NCBI GenBank assembly: GCA_964427155.1
Contig: CAYRSC010000004.1
Coordinates: forward strand, 62,001-126,000
Reading direction: 5' to 3'
Length of the DNA: 64,000 nucleotides
DNA from: Desulfothermus sp964427155
GTDB lineage: Bacteria; Desulfobacterota; Desulfovibrionia; Desulfovibrionales; Desulfothermaceae
The notes under the pieces: generated by a model
The model's input: only the letters and a program-made list of their open reading frames with translations
What the model was told of the DNA's origin: nothing
Databases searched by the model: none
In this document: piece after piece, positions 24,084 through 33,020 of the stretch
How the letters are laid out: each line of letters opens with the position of its first letter
Numbering within the stretch: position 1 is the stretch's first letter
Translations under genes and position numbers: made by a program

Positions 24084-26687
24084 CTATTCCTTCTTAAACA
24101 CCAGGTGAGCATCCTCCACATCCACAACCACAGTCTCGCCCTCTCTTATGTCGCCAGAAATAATCATCTTTGCTATCTCTGTCTCCACCTTTGTCTGGAG
24201 ATATCTCCGCAAGGGCCTTGCACCATATACTGGATCATATGCCTCTCTCGCAATAAACTCCCTGGCGGACTCGGTCAATTTCAAGCCTATCTTCCTCTCT
24301 TCAAGCCTCTTTCTTATCCTATCTATAAGCAGATCAACCACCTTCTTTATCTCTTCCAGCATGAGGGGCTTAAACAGGACTATCTCATCCACCCTGTTTA
24401 AGAATTCAGGTCTAAAGTGGGACCTGAGGGTGGACAATACCTGTTCCTTTACTCCAGGTTTTAGCTCCCCACTCTCTGTAATTCCCTCCAGCAGATAGTT
24501 GGAGCCCAGGTTTGAGGTCATAATAATGATGGTATTTTTAAAGTCCACTGTCCTCCCATGACTGTCAGTAAGGCGTCCATCATCTAATATCTGGAGCAGG
24601 ATATTAAACACATCGGGATGGGCCTTTTCTATCTCGTCCAAAAGTACCACACAATATGGCTTTCTCCTCACTGCCTCTGTAAGTTGTCCTGCTTCTTCAT
24701 ATCCCACATAACCAGGGGGTGCACCTATCAAGCGGGAGACTGTGTGCTTTTCCATATACTCAGACATATCCAATCGCACCATATTCTCTTCAGTATCAAA
24801 TAGGGCCTCTGCCAGGGTCTTACACAACTCTGTCTTACCAACCCCTGTGGGACCTAGAAATATAAAAGAGCCAATAGGACGGTTGGGGTCCTTAAGACCA
24901 GCCCTGGCCCTTAAGACCGCATTGGATACCGCCTCCACTGCCTCATCCTGTCCCACCACCCTCTGATGGAGCACCTCAGGAAGCCTCAAGAGCTTTTCTT
25001 TTTCGCCCTCCATCAGTCTGGAGACTGGGATACCTGTCCAACGGGATATTATCTCTGCCACATCATCGGGCCCCACCTCTTCCTTCAGAAGCCTCTTGGT
25101 CCCCTTTTTCTTCAACTCCTCCTCTTTTGAGCGTATCTTTGCCTCAATCTCTGCATACTTCCCATATCTCAGCTCCGCCACCCTGTTCAGGTCGTAGTTT
25201 CTCTCTGCCTCTTCTATCTCCAGCCTAACCCTCTCCAGTTCCTCTTTCAGATGCTGGAGCTCTTTTATCTCCTTCTTCTCCTCTTCCCACTGGGCAAGGA
25301 GGTGGTCCCTCTTCTCAACGAGTTCTGCCAGTTCCTTCTCCAGCCTCTCCAACCTTTCCCTTGACTCCTCGTCTCTCTCCTTCTTAAGTGCCTCCCTCTC
25401 TATCTCCAGTTGCATTATCTTCCGATTTATCTCATCTAACTCTGTTGGCATGGAATCTATCTCTGTCCTTATCATGGCCGCGGCCTCATCAATGAGGTCA
25501 ATGGCCTTATCCGGCAGGTTTCTATCAGAGATATACCTGTGGGAGAGGGTGGCAGCAGCAACCAGGGCACTGTCGCTTATCCGAACCCCATGGTGGACCT
25601 CAAACCTCTCTTTAAGGCCCCTTAATATGGAGATGGTATCCTCCACTGTGGGCTCATCCACCAGCACTGGTTGAAACCTTCTCTCCAGGGCAGGGTCCTT
25701 CTCTATATACTTTCTATACTCATCTAGGGTGGTTGCTCCTATACAGTGCAACTCTCCCCTGGCCAGCATGGGCTTTAAGAGATTGCCTGCATCCATTGAA
25801 CCCTCTGCCTTTCCTGCACCCACAATAGTATGCAACTCGTCAATAAATAGGATAATCCGTCCCTCAGATTCCTGTATCTCCTTAAGGACCGCCTTGAGTC
25901 TCTCTTCAAATTCACCCCTGAACTTTGCACCAGCAATAAGCGCCCCCATATCAAGGGCATATATGGTCTTGTCCTTAAGGCCCTCAGGGACATCCTGCTT
26001 TACTATCCTCTGGGCAAGCCCCTCCACAATGGCGGTCTTACCAACCCCTGCCTCTCCAATCAACACAGGGTTATTCTTTGTGCGCCTGCTCAGTATCCTG
26101 ATGACCCTGCGTATCTCTGCGTCCCTACCAATAACTGGGTCCAGCTTACCCCTCCTGGCCTCCTCTACCAGGTCCCTCCCATACTTTTTAAGGGCCTCAT
26201 ACGTGGCCTCAGGATTGTCAGAGGTCACCCTCTGATGTCCCCTCACCTCTGTAAGGAGGGATAAAAACTTATCCCTATCCAGTTTAAATACCTGATTGAC
26301 CCTTCCTATGGCAGTGGCCGGGGTCTCATCCAAAATCGCCATAAAGAGGTGTTCCACACTCACATACTCATCCTGCATGGTACGGGCCAGTTCCAGGGAC
26401 CTCACCAGGACATCATTTAATCTCTGAGTCACATAGATCTGTCCAGGAGAGCCCCCCGGCCCCATTACCTTGGGAAACTGCTTTATCTCCCTCTCTATGG
26501 AGGACCTATATGAGTCCACATCAATATGCCCCCTCTCCAAGATCCTGGGGACCAGTCCATCTTCTTGAGAGACCAGGGCATAGGCCAGATGTTCCACATC
26601 CACCTGTTGATTACCATATTTTATGGCAATATTCTGGGCCTCTGAGATGGCCTCTCTTGATTTCTGAGTAAATTTATTAAGATCCAT
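24084..26687 (-). CDS. clpB: ATP-dependent disaggregase ClpB
   Basis: Hexameric AAA+ chaperone that threads aggregated proteins with DnaK/DnaJ. Order: Clp N-domain with two repeats (about 1-145, 'FTQKSREAISEAQNIAIKYG'), NBD1 with Walker A 'GEAGVGKTAIVEG' and Walker B 'ILFIDELHT', the coiled-coil middle domain typical of ClpB (about 410-525, rich in Glu/Lys/Arg), NBD2 with 'GPTGVGKTELCK' and 'VVLLDEIEKAH', and the C-terminal 'RPLRRYLQTKVE' sensor. Length (867 aa) is complete. Good ribosome binding site AAGGAGG. It follows cbpA by 46 bp in the same operon and ends in a strong terminator. Confidence 0.98.
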   Translation of the reverse strand: MDLNKFTQKSREAISEAQNIAIKYGNQQVDVEHLAYALVSQEDGLVPRILERGHIDVDSYRSSIEREIKQFPKVMGPGGSPGQIYVTQRLNDVLVRSLELARTMQDEYVSVEHLFMAILDETPATAIGRVNQVFKLDRDKFLSLLTEVRGHQRVTSDNPEATYEALKKYGRDLVEEARRGKLDPVIGRDAEIRRVIRILSRRTKNNPVLIGEAGVGKTAIVEGLAQRIVKQDVPEGLKDKTIYALDMGALIAGAKFRGEFEERLKAVLKEIQESEGRIILFIDELHTIVGAGKAEGSMDAGNLLKPMLARGELHCIGATTLDEYRKYIEKDPALERRFQPVLVDEPTVEDTISILRGLKERFEVHHGVRISDSALVAAATLSHRYISDRNLPDKAIDLIDEAAAMIRTEIDSMPTELDEINRKIMQLEIEREALKKERDEESRERLERLEKELAELVEKRDHLLAQWEEEKKEIKELQHLKEELERVRLEIEEAERNYDLNRVAELRYGKYAEIEAKIRSKEEELKKKGTKRLLKEEVGPDDVAEIISRWTGIPVSRLMEGEKEKLLRLPEVLHQRVVGQDEAVEAVSNAVLRARAGLKDPNRPIGSFIFLGPTGVGKTELCKTLAEALFDTEENMVRLDMSEYMEKHTVSRLIGAPPGYVGYEEAGQLTEAVRRKPYCVVLLDEIEKAHPDVFNILLQILDDGRLTDSHGRTVDFKNTIIIMTSNLGSNYLLEGITESGELKPGVKEQVLSTLRSHFRPEFLNRVDEIVLFKPLMLEEIKKVVDLLIDRIRKRLEERKIGLKLTESAREFIAREAYDPVYGARPLRRYLQTKVETEIAKMIISGDIREGETVVVDVEDAHLVFKKE

Positions 26688-26733
26688 ATCTTATTCCTCC
26701 TTATATGCTAAATTTCTCTATACATCTTACTTA

Positions 26734-27726
26734 TTAAAATTTCCTTGGATTAAAAGAAGACGATGCCCTTGCAAGCTCTTCATAGAGCTCTTTCTCCCTG
26801 GGGGACAGGGTCTTGGGCACCTTTATCATCACCCTTGCAAAAAAATCCCCCTTTTTTGAGCCCCTACCCAGGCCCTTGCCCCTGAGACGTAGTCTCTGGC
26901 CACTACTGGTGCCAGGAGGCACCTTCAGGGTGACCCGTCCATCCAGGGTAGGGATGGAGACCTCACTCCCCAGGGCCGCTTCCCACGGGGCCAGGGGAAG
27001 GTCCAATATCACATTATTTCCCTCCACCTTAAAGAGGTGATGGGGGAGAAGTTTCACCTTGAGATATAAATCCCCCTTTTGTCCAGAGGGAGAAGCACCT
27101 CCCTGACCTGCAAGACGTATCTTTGATCCCTCTGAAACCCCTGGGGGTATATTCACCGTAAGTACCCTGGATGACATACCATCCCCCAGGGTAATGGTCT
27201 TCTTTCCCCCCCGATATGCCTCCTCCAGGGTAAGCTCCAGGGTGGCCTCCATATCCTGTCCCTTCACATCTGAGGCATTGTAAAAATCCTGACCATAGAA
27301 CTGCGCGGAAGAAAAAGGACCAGAGGCAGAACGACCACACCTCTTTCCCCTAAAGGAACGTCCCTCTCCTCCTCCAAAAAGATTCCCAAAGAGGAGTTCA
27401 AAAAAGTCACTGAACTCTCCAAAACCCTCTCCTGGCGAGGAGGAAAAGGTAAACCTCACATTTTCAAAACCTGGAGGAGGTTCAAAGTTCTGACCATGTT
27501 CCCAGTTGGCACCTAGCATGTCATATCTCTTGCGCTTCTCCGGATCCTTTAGCACCTCATATGCCTCATTCACCTCCTTAAACTTCTCCTCTGCGGAGGG
27601 GTCATTAGGGTTTAGATCGGGATGATATTTCTTGGCGAGCTTTTTATACGCCTTGGTTATCTCCTCCTGTGTTGCATCTCTGGAGACCCCTAAGATCTTA
27701 TAGTAATCTTTATATGTTACTCCCAT
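26734..27726 (-). CDS. cbpA: DnaJ-class co-chaperone without zinc domain (CbpA-like)
   Basis: 330 aa. J domain at residues 6-70 ('DYYKILGVSRDATQEEITKA', HPD in 'KKYHPDLNPN'), Gly/Phe-rich linker ('SDFFELLFGNLFGGGEG'), then two beta-sandwich substrate domains ('MEATLELTLEEAYRGGKKTI', 'VNIPPGVSEGSKIRLAGQGG', 'FKVEGNNVILDLPLAPWEAA'). No CxxCxGxG repeats, so it is the CbpA rather than DnaJ type. I start at the ATG before G-V-T-Y-K-D, with AGGAG 8 nt upstream; an earlier in-frame ATG adds nine residues and lacks this. First gene of the cbpA-clpB operon. A perfect 9-8-9 inverted repeat is about 80-105 bp upstream, suggesting stress control. Confidence 0.94.
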   Translation of the reverse strand: MGVTYKDYYKILGVSRDATQEEITKAYKKLAKKYHPDLNPNDPSAEEKFKEVNEAYEVLKDPEKRKRYDMLGANWEHGQNFEPPPGFENVRFTFSSSPGEGFGEFSDFFELLFGNLFGGGEGRSFRGKRCGRSASGPFSSAQFYGQDFYNASDVKGQDMEATLELTLEEAYRGGKKTITLGDGMSSRVLTVNIPPGVSEGSKIRLAGQGGASPSGQKGDLYLKVKLLPHHLFKVEGNNVILDLPLAPWEAALGSEVSIPTLDGRVTLKVPPGTSSGQRLRLRGKGLGRGSKKGDFFARVMIKVPKTLSPREKELYEELARASSSFNPRKF

Positions 27727-27805
27727 ATTGCTTGCTCCTGAAAAGGAATTCAAAAAAATAAGGGGAAATCTATAGATTCCACCCCCTTATGCCCTTTAAT
27801 CCGTC

Positions 27806-27831
27806 AACTTACCCATAAATAAGGGTAAGTT
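27806..27831. promoter_or_regulatory. Perfect inverted repeat upstream of cbpA-clpB
   Basis: AACTTACCC-N8-GGGTAAGTT, both 9-bp arms exact. On the minus strand it runs into TTGAC, giving GGGTAAGTTGAC, the same 12-mer as in the repeat before usp (9303-9328). A TTGACT hexamer lies 25 bp further upstream. Likely operator for a stress-gene regulator; it is not CIRCE and not an obvious sigma-32 promoter. Confidence 0.6.
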
Positions 27832-27985
27832 CTAACTGACCATAGTCAAGAAAAGGAAGACAAAAATCAATTTTTTTGCTATTTATTCCCTTGCCTTTTT
27901 TAATGGGTGGAGATACAAATCTCTTTCTCAGGTTCTGCTTCAAGAGGAAAGGTTAATCCAACTGGAAAGAAAGGGGGATAAAAAA

Positions 27986-28186
27986 ATGGCCAGAGTATGC
28001 GAGATATGTGGAAAACGGACAAGGGTGGGGAACCGCATAAGCCACGCCCATAATAAAAACAAGAGGGTATTTAAACCCAATCTACAAAAGATAAGGGTCC
28101 AGCTACCAAATGGCGAGGTAAGACGGATGAAGGTATGCACAAGATGTATAAGAAGTGGCGCCATCCAGAAGCCAGCTGTGGATTAG
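27986..28186 (+). CDS. rpmB: 50S ribosomal protein L28
   Basis: 66-aa bL28 of the zinc-binding type, with 'CEICGKRTRVGNRISHAHNK' at the N-terminus and 'VCTRCIRSG' near the C-terminus supplying four cysteines. The N-terminal 'MARVCEICGK' and 'LQKIRVQLPNGEVRRMKV' are typical. 'aaagaaaggggga' upstream acts as ribosome binding site. A hairpin follows 8 bp after the stop. It is transcribed away from cbpA. Confidence 0.97.
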   Translation: MARVCEICGKRTRVGNRISHAHNKNKRVFKPNLQKIRVQLPNGEVRRMKVCTRCIRSGAIQKPAVD

Positions 28187-28193
28187 TCCAAAA

Positions 28194-28221
28194 GACAGGG
28201 GAGAGAAGACCTCTCCCTGTC
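28194..28221 (+). terminator. Hairpin after rpmB
   Basis: GACAGGGGAGAG-aagac-CTCTCCCTGTC, a stem with one unpaired G. The following sequence is pyrimidine-rich but lacks a clean T run, so termination strength is uncertain. Confidence 0.55.
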
Positions 28222-28285
28222 CCCTCTATCCCTTAACACCCTTCCCTCATAGCTATGTACCTTTTTTAAAATTCAGAGCAAACAC

Positions 28286-29851
28286 ATGTGGCAGGAGAAA
28301 AGAGATGTCGTAGTGATAGTATTTTCCCTCCTTCTCCTCACATGTGTATCTTCCTCTCTCCTGCCCATCCTTCCCAGGGACGAGACCCGGTATCTCTCTG
28401 TGGCGTGGGAGATGTATATCCACAAAAGTCTTCTAATCCCCCTTATAAATGGTAAATTCTATACCCACAAACCCCCCCTTCTTTTCTGGCTCATTATCCT
28501 CCTCTGGAAAGTGGTGGGGATATGCGGTGGGTGTGTGCGTATAATTCCCCTGTTATTTTCCCTCGCCAGCCTCTTCCTCATAAAAAAAATGGCCTCTCTC
28601 CTTTGGGGAGGGGAGAGAGAAGGTGTTGTGGCCATGTATCTTGCCTCAGGTACCATCCTGTGGATGCTGTGGTCATTCCTAATAATGTTTGACATGCTCC
28701 TTACCTTCTGGGTCCTCCTGGCCATATACGGGGGGTTGGTCTGGAGACTCAGACACAAAAAAGAGGCCCTTGTACTGGTAATGGTGGGCACCTGGGGGGG
28801 AATACTCACAAAGGGACCTGTAACACTGTTGCATATCATCTCGGCATCTATTGCCCTTGAGTTCTCCTTTCCTCCTGGACCCCTCTCCAGAAAAAAATGG
28901 TGGACATTGATGCTTTCTTCACTACTTCTGGGGATCCTCCTCTGTGGAAGCTGGCTGATTCCTGCATGTATTAAGGGAGGAGAAGGCTATTGCCACAACA
29001 TCCTATGGACCCAGACACTAGAGCGTATCCACCATTCCTTTGCCCATAAAAGACCTCTCTGGTGGTATATTCCACTCCTGCCTGTGCTCTTTTTCCCCTG
29101 GAGCCTCTATCTAGGGATATGGAAACATGCCTTTTCCCTAAGAAGAGAGCCAGGGGTTAAATGGTGTCTGCTCTGGTTCTCCCTAACCTTTGGGTTATTT
29201 TCCATCATAAGCTGCAAACAGATACATTATCTCCTTCCCCTCATCCCCTGCATCTCCCTTATAGGGGCAAAGGCCATTGTAAGTTATAAGGAAAACAGAG
29301 GACCATCCCTTCCCCCTGCTGTGTTTGCAACAATGGGGATGGGCGTAATTCTCTTGCCTTTATTAAAGAAAATCTTCCCCCATCTCTCCCTTATCCCCAC
29401 CTCTATGTGCCTTCCCCTGGGGCTAATCCTGGTGTGTGGAGGGATTACTCTGTTTATCCTGAGGAGAAAGGAACAGAGTTTCCTGATAAGGGCCCAGACA
29501 CTCTTTATCTTTTTTATTGCCCTTTCAAACATATTTTTGTTTTCCCACTCATCCCTCTACAGAAGATTTGACCTTACCCCGCTGGCAAAAGCAGTGCATG
29601 ATCTTCAAAAAAAGGGGAAAGAAGTTACTTTTGTAGGGGACTATGAGGATGAACTGGGCTTTCTGGGAAGACTCACTGGAAAAATAAAGGAGATCTCTTT
29701 TTCCAAACTCCCTCACTTCATAAGGACCCACCCCCACTCCTTTCTAATAATCAAGACCTCTCCCTCCACTACCCTTCCCCCTCAACTAACAAATAGGGTG
29801 GTTATGAGACAACCATATGACAGAAAGATATTACTACTCATAAGGGAGTAG
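28286..29851 (+). CDS. GT39-family (ArnT-like) membrane glycosyltransferase
   Basis: 521 aa, about eleven hydrophobic segments. Family signature near the N-terminus: 'LPRDETRYLSVAWEM', matching the P-D-E-x-R-Y-x3-A-x-E-M loop of ArnT/PMT enzymes that use polyprenyl-phosphate sugars on the periplasmic face, then 'GKFYTHKPPLLFWLI' (usual y-x-x-KPPL-x-YW). 'FDMLLTFWVLLAIYG' and 'TKGPVTLL' also fit. The C-terminal soluble part is short. Such enzymes modify lipid A or other envelope glycans, but the acceptor cannot be told. Monocistronic, starting 65 bp after the rpmB hairpin with a weak ribosome binding site. Confidence 0.82.
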   Translation: MWQEKRDVVVIVFSLLLLTCVSSSLLPILPRDETRYLSVAWEMYIHKSLLIPLINGKFYTHKPPLLFWLIILLWKVVGICGGCVRIIPLLFSLASLFLIKKMASLLWGGEREGVVAMYLASGTILWMLWSFLIMFDMLLTFWVLLAIYGGLVWRLRHKKEALVLVMVGTWGGILTKGPVTLLHIISASIALEFSFPPGPLSRKKWWTLMLSSLLLGILLCGSWLIPACIKGGEGYCHNILWTQTLERIHHSFAHKRPLWWYIPLLPVLFFPWSLYLGIWKHAFSLRREPGVKWCLLWFSLTFGLFSIISCKQIHYLLPLIPCISLIGAKAIVSYKENRGPSLPPAVFATMGMGVILLPLLKKIFPHLSLIPTSMCLPLGLILVCGGITLFILRRKEQSFLIRAQTLFIFFIALSNIFLFSHSSLYRRFDLTPLAKAVHDLQKKGKEVTFVGDYEDELGFLGRLTGKIKEISFSKLPHFIRTHPHSFLIIKTSPSTTLPPQLTNRVVMRQPYDRKILLLIRE

Positions 29852-29875
29852 AACTTCCCAGAAAAGTGGGAATAA

Positions 29876-30193
29876 AAGGATATAATCCCATTCAGGTATA
29901 TCGTTAAAAGCAGATATTTTACAGATGCAGATTTTTGGGGGCAAGGTCAAGAGGGAATCCAGGTAGGGATCCAGCAGGGAATTCAGCAAGGGATTGAACG
30001 AGGTCTATTGCTAGATTCTCAAGAGATGTTGTTAGAGGCACTTGAGAAACGTTTTGAGATTGTCCCAAGATCCATTGCTCAGAAGATTAAGCAGATTGAC
30101 ACTAGAGAGGTGATAAAGGGGTTGTTTAAGGTGGCCTTGCGTGTTAATTCCCTAGAGGTATTTGAGAAGAGATTGGATAGAGTAATGGAGTGA
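29876..30193 (+). pseudogene. Headless C-terminal fragment of an Rpn-family nuclease/transposase
   Basis: An open frame of about 105 codons with no proper start. It contains a run of 'GIQ' repeats ('GIQVGIQQGIQQGIERG') followed by 'LLEALEKRFEIVPRSIAQKI' and ending 'LEVFEKRLDRVME'. This repeat-plus-tail is the C-terminal hallmark of Rpn / PD-(D/E)XK transposase-like proteins; the nuclease domain is missing. A TTG codon at 30008 could start a 61-aa product but would cut the repeat. Followed by a terminator at 30258-30298. Interpreted as a decayed mobile-element-type gene. Confidence 0.6.
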
Positions 30194-30257
30194 GCCTGTG
30201 ACATAATTTGTGTAACTCCTTTTTTGGGCTTAATTTTGTTTAAGGGCATTTTCAATC

Positions 30258-30298
30258 CTATCCTCAAAGAATATAACAGAGCTTGAGGATAGATTTTT
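30258..30298 (+). terminator. Terminator after the Rpn remnant
   Basis: CTATCCTCAA (30258-30267) and TTGAGGATAG (30283-30292) form a perfect 10-bp stem with a 15-nt loop. It is followed by ATTTTTG. Consistent with a surviving terminator of the decayed gene. Confidence 0.65.
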
Positions 30299-30324
30299 GT
30301 CCTGCCCCCCTAAGGGGGCAGGAC
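30299..30324. repeat. Very strong GC hairpin
   Basis: GTCCTGCCCCC-CTAA-GGGGGCAGGAC, a perfect 11-bp stem with a 4-nt loop immediately after the previous terminator. There is no U tract on either strand, so its role is unclear. Region 30325-30562 otherwise shows nothing recognisable. Confidence 0.6.
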
Positions 30325-30562
30325 AGGATGGGCTTTCCAAAGAGCTTCCATTTTTAGACTTATAAAAAAAGGAGAAGATAGCAACCTAGCTCTTCCCACA
30401 ATTACATTAGTGCTTCTTATCCTTAGCCATTCTTCCTCAGGAAAAGAGTAAAAGGAGGGATTATCTCCCTATTGTATTTACTTAAAATCTCCATTTCTCC
30501 TAGGGATCCCAAGATAATAAAGAGGGGGGTAGATCAAAAAGATATTAAAAGGAGAGGCTTAA

Positions 30563-30636
30563 CGGGCAATGCAGGACTTGAACCTGCGACCTCCAGCTCC
30601 GGAGGCTGGCGCTCTATCCACCTGAGCTAATTGCCC
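30563..30636 (-). tRNA. tRNA-Arg (anticodon CCG)
   Basis: Full cloverleaf on the minus strand: acceptor GGGCAAT/ATTGCCC, D-arm 'GCTCAGGTGGATAGAGC', anticodon stem CCAGC/GCTGG with loop CTCCGGA (anticodon CCG, reads CGG), T-arm 'GCAGGTTCAAGTCCTGC', discriminator G. The 3' CCA is not encoded. Confidence 0.95.
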
Positions 30637-30718
30637 GTATCTAAATTTACTTTATCCAAGAGATTAACCACTTGTCAACCTAACTACCTTTAGTTACCCT
30701 GAGAGAGGGAGATGATTT

Positions 30719-31321
30719 ATGGAGAAAAAACGTATAATCGTGGGTATCTCTGGAGCCAGTGGCGTTATATATGGAGTAGAACTAATAAAGCACCTAAAAA
30801 GGCTACATATTGAGGTTCATCTCATACTCACCTCAGCAGGGGAAAAGGTGTTATCTCTAGAAATGTCAATGGAGGGAAGGGAACTCAAGGAGTATGTGGA
30901 CGTGTTATATGGTGCATCTGAGATTGGTGCACCCCCAGCAAGTGGGTCCTATCCCCACCACGGCATGGTCATCTGTCCCTGCACCATGGCAAGCCTTGGA
31001 TGTATAGCCAACGGGATTGGAGACGACCTGTTAACCAGGGCCGCAGATGTAACTTTAAAAGAGGGGAAAAAACTTATTCTGGTTACACGAGAGACACCTC
31101 TAAACCTTATTCACCTTGAAAACATGGTAAAAGCAGCACGGGCAGGGGCCACAATAATGCCTGCTTCCCCTGGCTTTTATCATCATCCCTCCACCATTGG
31201 GGACCTGGTGCATCATCTGGTGGGGAGGGTTATGGACCAATTGGGAATAAAGCATCATTTGATATCCCCTTGGGAAGGGGAAAATGCCCTCTTGAAGGGG
31301 GCAAGATATCTGAAGAAGTAA
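30719..31321 (+). CDS. ubiX: Flavin prenyltransferase UbiX
   Basis: Makes prenylated FMN from FMN and dimethylallyl phosphate, the cofactor of UbiD-type decarboxylases. 200 aa, Rossmann-like flavoprotein: 'IIVGISGASGVIYGVELI', 'HLILTSAGEKVLSLEM', 'YPHHGMVICPCTMASLGCIA', 'DDLLTRAADVTLKEGKKLIL', 'RETPLNLIHLENM' and 'PASPGFYHHPSTIGDLVHH'. 'gagagaggga' precedes the ATG. No ubiD is in the window, so the client decarboxylase (quinone or aromatic acid metabolism) is elsewhere. First of a same-strand run ubiX, metal-beta-lactamase protein, nadC, nadB. Confidence 0.95.
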   Translation: MEKKRIIVGISGASGVIYGVELIKHLKRLHIEVHLILTSAGEKVLSLEMSMEGRELKEYVDVLYGASEIGAPPASGSYPHHGMVICPCTMASLGCIANGIGDDLLTRAADVTLKEGKKLILVTRETPLNLIHLENMVKAARAGATIMPASPGFYHHPSTIGDLVHHLVGRVMDQLGIKHHLISPWEGENALLKGARYLKK

Positions 31322-31367
31322 GGGGGAGTTAAAATAAAAAAATCCATAAGTCCAAGGAGGTGTGGTC

Positions 31368-32063
31368 ATGGCTATAGAGGTAATATGGCACGGACATGCA
31401 AATTTTCAAATAAATAGCAAGTGGGGCAATATCCTCATAGACCCATGGTTTGAGGAAAATCCCTCATGCTCCACAGAGATAGAGGCGTGTGGAGATATAG
31501 ATGTGGTCCTTGTGACCCATGACCATTTTGATCACATTGGAGATGCAGTGGCAGTATGTGAAAAAACAGGTGCAAAACTGGGGGCAGTAGTTGAGACTGC
31601 CTTAAAATTAAAAGACATGGGAGTGGCAGAGGAGCAGATAATAAATGGCATTGGTTTCAATGTAGGAGGCACTGTAGAGGTAGATAACATCAGGATAACC
31701 ATGGTAGAGGCTCATCACTCCACTGCATCAGGCACCCCTGTGGGATATATAATCACCTTTCCAAATAATTATACTATATATCACGCAGGAGATACAGCCA
31801 TATTTGCCTCCATGCAGGTTTATGGTAACATATATCCAATAGACCTGGCCCTCCTTCCCATTGGGGGGGTCTTTACCATGGATCCAAAACAGGCGGCACA
31901 CGCGTGTAAACTTCTGGGATGTAAGGCGGTGATACCAATGCACTGGGGGTCTTTCCCTGTACTGGAACAAAATACCCACCGATTTGAAGAAGAAATAAAG
32001 TCCCTGGGCATTGAGGTAAAAGTCATCTCTCTAACCCCGGGAGAAAAAAGTGAGGTTGCCTAA
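31368..32063 (+). CDS. UPF0173-type metallo-beta-lactamase-fold hydrolase
   Basis: 231-aa metal-dependent hydrolase. N-terminal 'IEVIWHGHANFQI', the metal motif 'VLVTHDHFDHIGD' (HxHxDH), 'VEAHHSTASGTPVGYII', 'IYHAGDTAIFASM' and 'VIPMHWGSFPVL' match the YtkL/UPF0173 family. Physiological substrate is unknown. I start at ATG 31368 with AAGGAGG 7 nt upstream; a GTG two codons earlier is too close to that site. The end overlaps the assigned nadC start by 14 bp. Confidence 0.9.
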   Translation: MAIEVIWHGHANFQINSKWGNILIDPWFEENPSCSTEIEACGDIDVVLVTHDHFDHIGDAVAVCEKTGAKLGAVVETALKLKDMGVAEEQIINGIGFNVGGTVEVDNIRITMVEAHHSTASGTPVGYIITFPNNYTIYHAGDTAIFASMQVYGNIYPIDLALLPIGGVFTMDPKQAAHACKLLGCKAVIPMHWGSFPVLEQNTHRFEEEIKSLGIEVKVISLTPGEKSEVA

Positions 32064-33009
32064 AGATGAGGGGGATATTATTCTCCCCCCTCACAGGCTA
32101 CTTCCCCCCCAGCGGTGTAAGATTATCTATGATTTCCCCTTGTTTTTTGAATTCTTCACCCCCCCGAGATGGCGCCTGCTTCTCTCACTGATACTTCTGG
32201 CCCTAGAGGAAGACGGTGAAGACCTCACCTCCAGGGCCATATTTTCCTCTACTGACCATATAGAGGCCCATGTGGTGGTGAAGGAGGAGGCAGTGTTGAG
32301 CGGACTGCCTGTGGCGGACATAATAATGTCCATGCTATCTCCAAATTATTCTATAACATATCTCTCAGGCGAGGGGGAAAAGGTGAAAGGGGGAAGAGAG
32401 GTCCTCTATATCCAGGGAAGGGCCCGTGATGTGCTAAAGGCAGAGAGGGTAATACTCAATATATTGTCTCATAGCTGTGGGGTATCCACCTACACACACA
32501 AGTTTGTCACCATCCTAAAACACGCTGGATCCTCAACTACCCTGCTGGATACCAGAAAGACCCTTCCTGGACTCAGGTACCTGGACAAATACAGTGTAGG
32601 GGTAGGGGGAGGGAAAAATCATCGCATGAACCTAGAAGAGATGCTCATGCTCAAGGATACCCACATAGACAGGGCAGGTTCCATTGTAAAATGTGTAAAG
32701 GAGATGAGAGAGAGATATAGCCCATGCCCCCCGATTATTGTGGAATGTAGGGATGTGGAAGAGGTATTAGAGGCTGTCTCATGTGGAGTGGACCGCATCC
32801 TACTGGACAACATGGAACCCGCCAAGATAAAAGAGGCCCTCTCCCTCATTCCCCCCTCTATTGAAACAGAAATAAGCGGTGGGATTACCCTTGAAAACAT
32901 ATCCCAATACGCCCAGATAGGTGCAAATTATATATCAGTAGGGGCCCTCACAAAGTCTGCCCCCCCCATAGACATAAGTATGAAGATAACTGGCCTCTCT
33001 CATGAGTAG
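32050..33009 (+). CDS. nadC: Nicotinate-nucleotide pyrophosphorylase (carboxylating)
   Basis: Converts quinolinate and PRPP to nicotinate mononucleotide in de novo NAD synthesis. Motifs: 'ALEEDGEDLTSRAIF', 'LSHSCGVSTYTHKFV', 'TRKTLPGLRYLDKYSVGVGG', 'NHRMNLEEMLMLKDTHID' (the family usually has KDNH), 'VECRDVEEVLEA', 'GVDRILLDNM' and 'EISGGITLENISQYA'. The N-terminus is some 30 residues longer than usual; GTG 32050 is the longest start, and the true start may lie further in, though no ATG with a ribosome binding site is available. It precedes nadB by 11 bp. nadA is not in the window. Confidence 0.93.
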   Translation: MRLPKDEGDIILPPHRLLPPQRCKIIYDFPLFFEFFTPPRWRLLLSLILLALEEDGEDLTSRAIFSSTDHIEAHVVVKEEAVLSGLPVADIIMSMLSPNYSITYLSGEGEKVKGGREVLYIQGRARDVLKAERVILNILSHSCGVSTYTHKFVTILKHAGSSTTLLDTRKTLPGLRYLDKYSVGVGGGKNHRMNLEEMLMLKDTHIDRAGSIVKCVKEMRERYSPCPPIIVECRDVEEVLEAVSCGVDRILLDNMEPAKIKEALSLIPPSIETEISGGITLENISQYAQIGANYISVGALTKSAPPIDISMKITGLSHE

Positions 33010-33020
33010 GAGACAAGGAG

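Noticed and set aside
27806..27831. CIRCE element for HrcA before cbpA
   Set aside because: Geometry is similar but the arms AACTTACCC/GGGTAAGTT do not match TTAGCACTC/GAGTGCTAA.
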